This document shows, one piece after another, positions 41,623 through 49,519 of a stretch of DNA of 64,000 nt (its first letter is position 1; every line of letters starts with the position of its first letter). The notes under the pieces are model-generated. The model did no database searches, was not told the DNA's origin, and saw only the letters and a list, made by a program, of their open reading frames with translations. A program made the translations under genes and the position numbers. The DNA is from Ectopseudomonas khazarica (GTDB lineage Bacteria; Pseudomonadota; Gammaproteobacteria; Pseudomonadales; Pseudomonadaceae), in assembly GCF_004521985.1 (NCBI RefSeq), contig NZ_SBHZ01000002.1, forward strand, positions 62,001 to 126,000, read 5' to 3'.

Positions 41623-41702
41623 ACCTTGGCTGTTACGAACCTGTGACGAGCCGCGCATGGCGCTCATAGTGGACGCCAGTCAAACAGCGCAATGGAGCCC
41701 TC

Positions 41703-42545
41703 ATGGCCAGCACCACACCGGAAGGATTGCAGATTCGCCCCAGACACATGGACTTCGATCTGCCCAACCCGCTGCCGCGCCACTGGAACGGCGGCGACGC
41801 CTTCAAGACCCACCTGTTCGATGCCATGTCGGTGTTGTTTCCCGACGGCGAACGCTTCTTCATCGATTCGGTGCGCCACTTCCGCGACCGCATCGACGAC
41901 CCGGTGCTCAAGGAGCAGATTCGCGGCTTCATCGGCCAGGAGGGCCATCACAGCCGCGAGCACCTCGAGTACAGCCAGCGCCTGCGTGACCTGGGTTACA
42001 ACGTCGAGCGCATCGAGAAGCGTGCCCGCGCGCGCATCCGCTACACGCAGAAGAAGTTCTCGCCGCAGCGGCAACTGGCGGCGACCGCCGCACTGGAACA
42101 CATCACCGCAATCATGGCCGACGGCCTGCTGAGAAACGACGTGCAGATGGCCGACGCGCATCCGACCCTGGCCCGTCTCTGGCGCTGGCATGCGCTGGAG
42201 GAGACCGAGCACAAGGCCGTGGCCTTCGACGTCTACAACCAGGTGTGTGGCAGTCGCAAGCTGCTGCGACGGGCAATGCTCATGGGCACCTTCTTCTTCG
42301 TGCTCGATACCACCCGTGGCCTGGCGCACATGCTCAAGGTCGACGGCCTGCTGTGGAACTGGCGCGTATGGCGCGACGGCATCCGCTGGATGTGGGGCAA
42401 GGAAGGTGTTTTCCGCCCGTTGATCGGCACCTATCTGGACTTCTTCAAGGACGGTTTCCACCCCTGGGAGCATGACAATCTCGACCTGCTGCACGCCACC
42501 CGCGAAGAGTTCGACGGCAGCCCGCAGCAGGCCAGTGCCGCCTGA
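41703..42545 (+). CDS. PF10118-type putative metal-dependent hydrolase
   Basis: A 280-residue protein of the family annotated as predicted metal-dependent hydrolase. Three Glu/His clusters, FIGQEGHHSREHLEY (about 77-91), AALEHITAIMADGL (about 128-141) and WHALEETEHKAVAF (about 160-174), resemble a ferritin-like carboxylate-bridged di-iron site, so an oxygenase or desaturase-like activity is as plausible as hydrolysis. A hydrophobic stretch (MLMGTFFFVLDTTRG) suggests membrane association. It is divergent from an AraC-type gene and followed by a terminator. Confidence 0.88.
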   Translation: MASTTPEGLQIRPRHMDFDLPNPLPRHWNGGDAFKTHLFDAMSVLFPDGERFFIDSVRHFRDRIDDPVLKEQIRGFIGQEGHHSREHLEYSQRLRDLGYNVERIEKRARARIRYTQKKFSPQRQLAATAALEHITAIMADGLLRNDVQMADAHPTLARLWRWHALEETEHKAVAFDVYNQVCGSRKLLRRAMLMGTFFFVLDTTRGLAHMLKVDGLLWNWRVWRDGIRWMWGKEGVFRPLIGTYLDFFKDGFHPWEHDNLDLLHATREEFDGSPQQASAA

Positions 42546-42570
42546 GGCGCTGCCGCAGCCAAGTGATGCG

Positions 42571-42602
42571 TGAAAAAGCCCGGCTCTGGCCGGGCTTTTT
42601 CA
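42571..42602. terminator. Bidirectional terminator after the PF10118-type gene
   Basis: tgaaaaagcccgg and ccgggctttttca (13 bp, perfect) around ctctgg. It separates two convergent genes. Confidence 0.92.
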
Positions 42603-42616
42603 TGTCCAGTGCGCGC

Positions 42617-43558
42617 TCAGCCCTTGAGGAACCTCATCGCATCGGCGGCGCTCTGCTCGGGAATTTCCTCCATGGGGATATGCCCGACGCCGGCATAGAC
42701 CTTGACCTCGATCCCCGGCAGATCACGCTGCCACAGCGGCACGTGACGGGGCGAAATCCAGCGGTCGCGTTCGCCCCACATCAGCAAGGTCGGTGCCTGG
42801 ATCTGCGCGACCCGCTCGGGCGTCGCGTGCAGCTCCTCCTTGTTGACCTTCAGCAGCACACGGAAGATATCCATCATGCCGCGGCGATTGCCCGGCCTGC
42901 GTGACAGGTCGTAGTAGCGATCGACCACACCGGGCTTGATACGCCCCGGCTCGCCATAGACCTCCTTGATGCCCTGGGCGATCAGCGCGCGCGGCATCCA
43001 CATCGGCATGGCCAGGGTGGCGCCAGGCAACGCCGCGGCGGCAATCATCCAGGGCACCTTGCGCATGGGGTAGCCGGCCGGATCGATGAGCACCAGCTTG
43101 CCCACACGCTGCGGCTGGACCAGGGCGAAGTTCCAGGCGATGTAGCCGCCCAGGGAGTTGCCGGCGATATCGGCCTTCTCCACCTGCAAGTAATCGAGCA
43201 ACAGGCCCAGCACGTGGATCATGCGCTCGGCCGAGTAGCGGCCATCACGTGCGGGCCCGGTCAGACCGAAGCCCGGCACGTCGAAGCGGATGATGCGGTA
43301 GTCGGGCGCGAATGCCTGCACCCAGGCGTCCCAGGTATGCAGCGAGGCGACCACGCCATGGATCATCACCAGCACCGGCTTGCCACGACTGCCCTCGTCC
43401 CGGTAATGGATGTTGAAGCCGTCGAGTTCGATGTAGCGTGAGCCCTGCTGCGCATTGCCGTAACGCTCCTTGAGGCGCTCCAGGGGCAAGGCGCCGAAGC
43501 CCAGGCGGGCGAAACCGGCAGCGAGCGGCGGTTGCAGGGACAGGCTGTTGGCGGTCAT
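42617..43558 (-). CDS. Alpha/beta hydrolase
   Basis: A 313-residue alpha/beta-fold hydrolase; substrate unknown. The oxyanion region is MIHGVVASLHTWDAW; the nucleophile Ser lies in IAGNSLGGYIAWNFAL; the acid Asp is in LLMWGERDRWISP and the His in GVGHIPMEEIPEQ. A lid domain with PAGYPMRKVPWMI and several hydrophobic residues suggests a lipid or ester substrate. The start at 43558 is preceded by GAGGT; an upstream ATG adds 12 residues. The TetR-type gene lies 86 bases upstream on the same strand. Confidence 0.92.
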   Translation of the reverse strand: MTANSLSLQPPLAAGFARLGFGALPLERLKERYGNAQQGSRYIELDGFNIHYRDEGSRGKPVLVMIHGVVASLHTWDAWVQAFAPDYRIIRFDVPGFGLTGPARDGRYSAERMIHVLGLLLDYLQVEKADIAGNSLGGYIAWNFALVQPQRVGKLVLIDPAGYPMRKVPWMIAAAALPGATLAMPMWMPRALIAQGIKEVYGEPGRIKPGVVDRYYDLSRRPGNRRGMMDIFRVLLKVNKEELHATPERVAQIQAPTLLMWGERDRWISPRHVPLWQRDLPGIEVKVYAGVGHIPMEEIPEQSAADAMRFLKG

Positions 43559-43644
43559 GCACGGTACCTCGATCTTGTTGTAGGTAACGTGCATCAGAGC
43601 ATGAGTCGCGCTGCGTTAGTGCCCAACCTTGGGACTGTTCCCGC

Positions 43645-44310
43645 TCAGCATGGGCATAGCGACGCGATCAGCAGATCCCCCAGGACGGTCTTGGCCTGCT
43701 CGATCTCCACGCGGCTGGCGTTGCGCCCGAGCAGGTCGAGGGAGGCCGCCTCGAGCGCCCAGATCAGCGCCTGGTAAACCAGCGGATCGCGCGGTGCGAG
43801 CTCGGGCTCCAGACGCTCGACCAGCAGCCGCAGCATCTCCTGGTGCGCTCGCTGGCGATGGACCGCCAGCGGCGACTGCGCACGCAAGGCTTCCTCCTGC
43901 ATCAGGCGAATGATCGGCCCGACCGCCAGGTGATAGTCGAAGAAGCGCCCGACCATCGCCCGCAACCACTCCTGCGGGCTCCCGGCGACCTGCTGCATCT
44001 CGCGAAAACGCGCGAGCAACAGCTGCACCGAAGTCTGGTAGATGCCTTCGAGCACCTGTGCCTTGTTGGCGAAGTACTTGTAGAAGGTTCGACGCGACAC
44101 CTGCGCAGCGTCCAGCAGGTCGTTGACCGTCGCCTGCTCCACCCCCTTGCGGGCGAACACACCGATGGCCGCCAGCTGGATGTTGGTACGTTGCAGATGG
44201 CCGACCAGCGGCCCCTCGCCGCCTTCGCCCTGTTGCGAGGCTAGCGCGCCGTAACCGCCCAGGTCCTCGAATACCGCCCGTATCGCACCGTGCCCGGCCA
44301 ACTCGTCCAT
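43645..44310 (-). CDS. TetR-family transcriptional regulator
   Basis: A 221-residue repressor-type protein. The helix-turn-helix lies at about 40-90 (RTNIQLAAIGVFARKGVEQATVNDLLDAAQVSRRTFYKYFANK), preceded by an unusually long N-terminus of about 38 residues; a later start is therefore possible. The C-terminal ligand domain is not recognisable. It probably controls itself and the alpha/beta hydrolase downstream, inferred from same-strand adjacency. It is divergent from the secreted hypothetical protein. Confidence 0.87.
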   Translation of the reverse strand: MDELAGHGAIRAVFEDLGGYGALASQQGEGGEGPLVGHLQRTNIQLAAIGVFARKGVEQATVNDLLDAAQVSRRTFYKYFANKAQVLEGIYQTSVQLLLARFREMQQVAGSPQEWLRAMVGRFFDYHLAVGPIIRLMQEEALRAQSPLAVHRQRAHQEMLRLLVERLEPELAPRDPLVYQALIWALEAASLDLLGRNASRVEIEQAKTVLGDLLIASLCPC

Positions 44311-44391
44311 GCCCCGTCCCAACCAAGGCGCGGGTGACGTGACCGCGCCAGCTGAGTACTCTGGAGCCGCCTTCAACCGCGGAAATCGAAT

Positions 44392-45252
44392 GTGTCCCCG
44401 ACCCTAGCACGTCGCCTGTCCTGGCCGCTGGCCATCCTTTTGCTGGTCTGGTTGTCGCCGGTTACGGCGGCCGAGCTGTTCTACCTCGGCCAGCGCATCC
44501 CGGATATCCACACCCCCTGGCGCAGTGGCGACTACCGGCAACTGCGCGAGGCGCTGGAGAAGATCGACGGGACGCAGGCCAATGCCTTGCCGCGTCGCAG
44601 TGGCGAATTCACCGGGCCGATCTACCAGCGCATGGTTTCCCCGGAGAATTTTCGCCCGCAGCTGAACATCTACGCGCCCCTGGAGCTGCGCCAGAACGAG
44701 GCACGCGAGGTGCTGTTCGAACTCAAGGAGCTGATGCGCCTGTACTTCGACTTCCGCGCCCGGCAACAACCCTACGCCGCCGAAGCGCTGGGGCTGATGA
44801 CCTACTCGCTGCGCCAGCAGGCCATTCTCTTCACCCTCACCACCGAGTTCTGGATGACCCTGTCGCAGGGCGAGCAAAGCAACCCGGTGCGCCTGCAGGG
44901 CCTGCAGGAAACCAAGGCCGCAGCGGCCATGCTCGGCGGCAGCGCCCTGGACTACCTGGAGCTGACCCAGGCCTTCGGCCGCGACGAGCTGTTGCTCTAC
45001 AGCGCCGAGCTGAGCCAGCAGCTACCCGAGCTGTTCGTGCATCTGCCGGTCGAGGTGCAGGCACAACTGCTGGCCCGCCTCGAAGGCCTGGCCAGCGGGC
45101 ATCGCTACCCGCAGGTGCGGCAGGACATGAGCACCTTGCTACCGGTCCTGCAGATGATCCACCAGGACGTGCAGACCCAGCTGGCGCAACCGGCAAAACC
45201 GGCGAAGAAGGCGCCCAGCCTGGACCTGTCGGCGCCGGACTCAGTGCAGTAG
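44392..45252 (+). CDS. Secreted hypothetical protein
   Basis: Not recognised. A 286-residue protein with a signal peptide (RRLSWPLAILLLVWLSPVTA, cleavage near 26), so periplasmic. The mature part is largely helical and Leu/Gln/Glu-rich, without cysteines or obvious catalytic motif; a Lys/Ala/Pro-rich tail ends it. I chose the GTG at 44392, preceded by GGAAA. Its 3' end overlaps the convergent LuxR-type gene by 12 bases with no terminator between. Confidence 0.78.
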   Translation: MSPTLARRLSWPLAILLLVWLSPVTAAELFYLGQRIPDIHTPWRSGDYRQLREALEKIDGTQANALPRRSGEFTGPIYQRMVSPENFRPQLNIYAPLELRQNEAREVLFELKELMRLYFDFRARQQPYAAEALGLMTYSLRQQAILFTLTTEFWMTLSQGEQSNPVRLQGLQETKAAAAMLGGSALDYLELTQAFGRDELLLYSAELSQQLPELFVHLPVEVQAQLLARLEGLASGHRYPQVRQDMSTLLPVLQMIHQDVQTQLAQPAKPAKKAPSLDLSAPDSVQ

Positions 45253-47979
45253 GCCAAGGCCCTTGGCGCGGGCGACCGCCTGGGTACGCCGCTCGACCCC
45301 GAGCTTGCTGTTGATGTGGCGGGCGTGCGTCTTGACGGTGTGCAGGGAGATGAACAGCCGCTCGCTGATTTCCTGGTTCGAGCAACCACGCGCGATCAGC
45401 TGCAGCACGGCCAGCTCGCGGCTGCTGAGCTTTTCCGCCAACGGCTCCTGCTCCAGCTCGGGCTCGACGACGAACTGCGCCGCCACCGGCAACTGGGCCA
45501 GCAACTCGTCACACAGCGGGCTGGGCGGACGCGCCAGCAAGCGCTCGCGCAACCAGTGCGGCTGATGCTGCAGTAGCTCGACGAACGGCAGCAACGCCCC
45601 GCCCTGAGCGGCATCCAGGCAGCTATCTAGCTGTTGCTGCGCCTCGCGCTCACGCCCGGTCTGCTTCAACAGTTGCGCCAGCTGCGCCTGCGCCATCAGA
45701 CCAACCAGTTGCCCGCCCAGCCCCTGGGCACGCTGCGGCAACGCTCGCAAGCGCCGCTCGGCGTTGTCCACGGCGCCCTGCAGACGCTCCAGCGCGGCGT
45801 GCTGCAGGTCGATGTGCATGGCGAGCTGCGGGTGGAACTCCGGCGCCAACGCCCGCCCCTGATCGCCGTAGGTTTCCGCAAGCTGTGGCAGCCAGGCTGC
45901 GGCCAGTTCGACCTGGCCCTGACGCAGCCACAGCTCACACTTGATCAGCGTGATCATCGCCAGGTAGTAGATCGCAGGCACATCCCAGACATGCATCAGA
46001 CGCTCGGCCTCGCCGAGCAGGGCAAATGCCTCGGCAGGACGCTCCTCGCGCCCTTCCAGGCAGGCCAGCACGCAATAGCCGATCAGCACGCCGACATCAC
46101 GACAGGCACGGGCCTCGGCGATGCCCGCACGTAGATGCTCGGCCGCCCGGGCATCCAGACGCAGGCTGAGCAGATAGCCCTCGTACAGGGTCAGCCGCGC
46201 ACGCACGGAATAGCTGCGCTGGGTCGGCAGCCGCTGCACCAGCAGCAAGCCCTGATGCACTTCGTCCTGCGCTCGCAACACCTCACCACGGGCCTGCAGT
46301 ACGCGGGCACGCTCGTAATGCGCGAGGGCCTCGAACAACGGGTTGCCGATACGCTGCGCCAGCTCCAGCGCATCGCGATTCAGTCCCCGCGCACGCCACA
46401 GGTCGCCATGCACCATGGCCAGGTTGGACAGCGCCGACAGGCACAGGAAATGCGGACCGTAGCGTTCGCCAGGCAGACAGGCCTGGGCTTCGCTGCACTG
46501 CCGCTCGGCCCGTGCCCCATCGCCACGGCCACGGGCGATCACGCCATCGAGGGCCTGCCACTGCGCCAGCAGGCTGCACTGGCTGGCCGCATCGGCAGCG
46601 GGCAGGAATCGCCCGAGCTGCTCGAGCAACTCCTGCGCCGCATCCAGCTGACAGGCCAGCGCCAGGGCCCAGCCATAGAGCATGATCAGTCGTGGGGTAC
46701 TGGCCAGCAGGTCGTCCGGCAGGTTGGTTTTCCAGCGCAGCAGCATGGCGACGTTCTGCTCGGCGAGCATCTTCTCTTCCGAGAGGTTCTGCACCAGGCT
46801 GGCCGCCACATCAGCCTGACCGGCCACCAGGGCCTGCTCGATGGCAGAGTCCAGCATGCCCTGCGCGGCGAACCAGCGGCAGGCACGCAGATGCGCACCG
46901 CCACGCGAAGCATTCGAGCCATCCGCGGCACGCGCATTGAGCAGGTCGGAGAACAGGTGGTGGTAACGAAACCAGTTGCCCTGCTCGTCGAGCGGCACCA
47001 GGAAGACCTGATTGGCCTGCAACTGGCGGATGATCGCAGCGCTGTCGTGGCTGTCGCGCACCGCATCGCACAGATCGGCGCAGAAGCGCTCGAGGCACGC
47101 GGTGTCGTAAAGGAACTGCTGCACCTCGGCGGGCTGGCGCTCGATCACCTCTTCGAGCAGGTATTCGCGGATCAGCCCCTCACCGCCGTGCAGCTGCAGA
47201 CAGGCTCCCGCCCCCAGCTCCTCGGAAGCCAGCAGCCAGAGGCGCAGGCCGGCGATCCAGCCCTCGCTGCGCTGCAGGATACCGGCCACCTGCTGCCGCT
47301 CCAGGCGCGTGCCCTGGCTCGCCAGCAATGCATCCAGCTCCGCTGCGGTGAGGCGCAGATCCTGCTCGTTGAGTTCGAGCAACTGCCGCGACAGGCGCAG
47401 GCGCGCCAGGTGCCAGTCGGGTCGCTGACGACTGGTGACCAGCAGCAGCACACCGGGCGGCAGGTGATTGAGGAAGAACTGCAGGCAGCGATCGAGAACC
47501 GGCCCTTGCGCCAGGTGATAATCGTCCAGCACCAGCAGCAGCGGCTGGCCATCGTCCAGTTGCCGAGTCAGTTCATCGAGCAGGCCGTCGAGCCACTGTT
47601 CGAAGGCGAAGGGCTGATGGCGCTGGCGCATTTTCAGCAGGCCAAGGGCGTCCTCGCCAAGGCCCGGGTACGACTGCTGCAGGCCTTGCAACAGCCGTTC
47701 GAGGAAGCGCCCGGGATCACGATCCCGCTCGCTCAGGCCCAGCCAGAGGCTGCGCCAGTGATTCGGCAGGCGTTCGCAGAATTCGATCGCCAGCGAGCTC
47801 TTGCCAAAGCCGGCAGGCGCGCTGACCAGCAGGAGGCGTCCTTGCAGTCCTTCCTCGAGGCGCTCGCACAGCCTGGGCCTGGGCATGTGCCCGGCCGGCA
47901 GCGGTGGCCGATAGAAACGCGCCTCCGCCGGCGTAGCCGGTGCATAGGGGAAGGCTGGGGAGCGGGAAAGGTCTGTCAT
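45241..47979 (-). CDS. MalT-like LuxR-family ATP-dependent transcriptional activator
   Basis: A 912-residue STAND-type activator like MalT and AlkS. The N-terminal NTPase has Walker A SAPAGFGKSSLAIEF (about 53-67) and Walker B LLLVLDDYHLAQG (about 146-158); an all-helical TPR-like sensor follows (about 380-800); the C-terminal LuxR helix-turn-helix (about 845-905) has LSSRELAVLQLIARGCSNQEISERLFISLHTVKTH across it. It is just downstream of the DUF1329 gene. By position it is the likely activator of the DUF1302/DUF1329/acyl-CoA ligase genes. Confidence 0.93.
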   Translation of the reverse strand: MTDLSRSPAFPYAPATPAEARFYRPPLPAGHMPRPRLCERLEEGLQGRLLLVSAPAGFGKSSLAIEFCERLPNHWRSLWLGLSERDRDPGRFLERLLQGLQQSYPGLGEDALGLLKMRQRHQPFAFEQWLDGLLDELTRQLDDGQPLLLVLDDYHLAQGPVLDRCLQFFLNHLPPGVLLLVTSRQRPDWHLARLRLSRQLLELNEQDLRLTAAELDALLASQGTRLERQQVAGILQRSEGWIAGLRLWLLASEELGAGACLQLHGGEGLIREYLLEEVIERQPAEVQQFLYDTACLERFCADLCDAVRDSHDSAAIIRQLQANQVFLVPLDEQGNWFRYHHLFSDLLNARAADGSNASRGGAHLRACRWFAAQGMLDSAIEQALVAGQADVAASLVQNLSEEKMLAEQNVAMLLRWKTNLPDDLLASTPRLIMLYGWALALACQLDAAQELLEQLGRFLPAADAASQCSLLAQWQALDGVIARGRGDGARAERQCSEAQACLPGERYGPHFLCLSALSNLAMVHGDLWRARGLNRDALELAQRIGNPLFEALAHYERARVLQARGEVLRAQDEVHQGLLLVQRLPTQRSYSVRARLTLYEGYLLSLRLDARAAEHLRAGIAEARACRDVGVLIGYCVLACLEGREERPAEAFALLGEAERLMHVWDVPAIYYLAMITLIKCELWLRQGQVELAAAWLPQLAETYGDQGRALAPEFHPQLAMHIDLQHAALERLQGAVDNAERRLRALPQRAQGLGGQLVGLMAQAQLAQLLKQTGREREAQQQLDSCLDAAQGGALLPFVELLQHQPHWLRERLLARPPSPLCDELLAQLPVAAQFVVEPELEQEPLAEKLSSRELAVLQLIARGCSNQEISERLFISLHTVKTHARHINSKLGVERRTQAVARAKGLGLLH

Positions 47980-48073
47980 CGGCCGATTCTTGGAAGTCTT
48001 CTGTCTGGGGCTCGATCTGAGCTCAGCCTAGCGACTTGCAGTGGCCTTTAGAAGCGCTTGCTACAGTCCGTAA

Positions 48074-48104
48074 CGAAAAAGCCGGCACAAGGCCGGCTTT
48101 TTCG
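48074..48104. terminator. Terminator after the DUF1329 gene
   Basis: cgaaaaagccggc and gccggctttttcg (13 bp, perfect) around acaag, with A/T runs on both sides. It separates the DUF1302-DUF1329 transcript from the regulator gene. Confidence 0.9.
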
Positions 48105-48119
48105 TGGTGCGTGCAACTA

Positions 48120-49493
48120 TCAGCGAACGCCCGCCTGGCGCAGGGCCGCTGGCGTGTAGTCGCTGCTGGAGGCCTTGTAGTTGAAGTCGTAGGCCTGTTT
48201 CTCCTCGTTCTTCATACCCAGGGCCAGGTAGCGACCGGACAGCAGGTCGTACAGCGCTTCCAGCGTGTACCACGGCACTTGCTTGTCGTAGTAGTACTGG
48301 GCATGCGCCTCGGCTACGCGCCACAGGGTGCCACGACCGTCGTAGTGGTCGATCAGCGCCGCTTGCCAGGTATCCTCGTCGAGGTAGAAGTCGCGCTTGG
48401 CATAGATGTGGCGCTCACCCTGCTTGAGGGTCGCGGTCACATGCCATACGCGGTGCAGCTCGTAGCGAGTCAGGTCCTGGTTGATGTGGCCAGCCTTGAT
48501 GATGTCTTCGTACTTCAGGCTCGGCGAGTCCAGCTTGTAGGCGTTGTAGGGGATGTAGATCTCCTTCTTGCCTTCGAGCTTCCAGTCGTAACGGTCCGGC
48601 GCGCCGTTGTACATGTCGAAGTTGTCGGAGGTACGCAGGCCGTCAGCCGCAGTCCCCGGACCATCGTAGGACACCTGCGGGGCACGCCGCACACGACGCT
48701 GACCGGCGTTGTACAGCCACGCCAGACGCGGCTCCTTCACCTGGTTGAGGGTTTCGTGCACCAGCAGCACGTTACCCGCCAGGCGCGACGGAGCGGTCAC
48801 GCGCTGCTTGAAGTAGAACAGGACGTTGCTTTCCTTGCTCGGGTCGAAGTCGGTCAGCGCGTCACGGAAGGTGAACTCGTCCTGGAAGTAGACCAGCGAG
48901 TAGGAACCGCTGGCCTGCGGGGTCGCCTGAGTGACCAGACGGCGCACGCTGCCACCGCGGTAGCGGGTGATGTGGTTCCAGATCGCTTCCAGGCCGTTCT
49001 GCGGAATCGGGAAGGGGTTGGCGGTCTGGAAGTTCTCCAGGCCGTTGCCACCCTCGACCATCTTGGTGTTGACCGCATTCTGCTTGGCCGCCTCGATCAC
49101 CGCTGGTGGCAGGCTCGCCGAACGATGGCTCGGGTAGACCGGCATCTTGTAGCTGTCGGGGTAGCGCTTGAACATGGCCAGCTGGCCAGGCGTCAGCTTG
49201 TCCTTGTACTGGTCGACGTTCTGCGCGGTGATGGTGAACAGCGGCTGCTCGTTGGCGAACGGGTCGGACAGGAAGCCCTTGCCGTCGACGGTGCCGGCAT
49301 TGGCCGGCAGGCCGCCGGTCCAGGCCGGAATCGAGCCATCGGCATTACCGGCCATCTCGGCGCCAACCGGGGTCAGCGTGTTACCCAGCTTCGCCGCCTC
49401 GTCCGGCGACACCGCCGCCATCACGCTGGTGGCCAGCAGAGACAGGGTCAGGATGCCGCTTTGCCACAGTTTTTTTGTTGTTTTCGTTTGCAT
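48120..49493 (-). CDS. DUF1329 periplasmic protein
   Basis: A 457-residue protein with a signal peptide (LWQSGILTLSLLATSVMA, cleavage near 27). DUF1329 proteins are related to the LolA/LppX-type lipid-carrier fold and are nearly always encoded with a DUF1302 protein; they are thought to shuttle hydrophobic compounds across the periplasm, without direct proof. Family words are GNADGSIPAWTGGLPAN, TRYRGGSVRRLV and VWHVTATLKQGERHIYAKRDFYLDED. The ATG at 49493 has GAGGA at good spacing; one two codons upstream is too close. It starts 26 bases after the DUF1302 gene. Confidence 0.92.
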   Translation of the reverse strand: MQTKTTKKLWQSGILTLSLLATSVMAAVSPDEAAKLGNTLTPVGAEMAGNADGSIPAWTGGLPANAGTVDGKGFLSDPFANEQPLFTITAQNVDQYKDKLTPGQLAMFKRYPDSYKMPVYPSHRSASLPPAVIEAAKQNAVNTKMVEGGNGLENFQTANPFPIPQNGLEAIWNHITRYRGGSVRRLVTQATPQASGSYSLVYFQDEFTFRDALTDFDPSKESNVLFYFKQRVTAPSRLAGNVLLVHETLNQVKEPRLAWLYNAGQRRVRRAPQVSYDGPGTAADGLRTSDNFDMYNGAPDRYDWKLEGKKEIYIPYNAYKLDSPSLKYEDIIKAGHINQDLTRYELHRVWHVTATLKQGERHIYAKRDFYLDEDTWQAALIDHYDGRGTLWRVAEAHAQYYYDKQVPWYTLEALYDLLSGRYLALGMKNEEKQAYDFNYKASSSDYTPAALRQAGVR

Positions 49494-49519
49494 CTTCATT
49501 CCTCGAAATTCCTGGCCGC

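Noticed and set aside
46135..48051. Plus-strand frame of 638 codons opposite the MalT-like gene
   Set aside because: It is antisense to a gene with Walker and LuxR motifs; it has no independent signal or start context.
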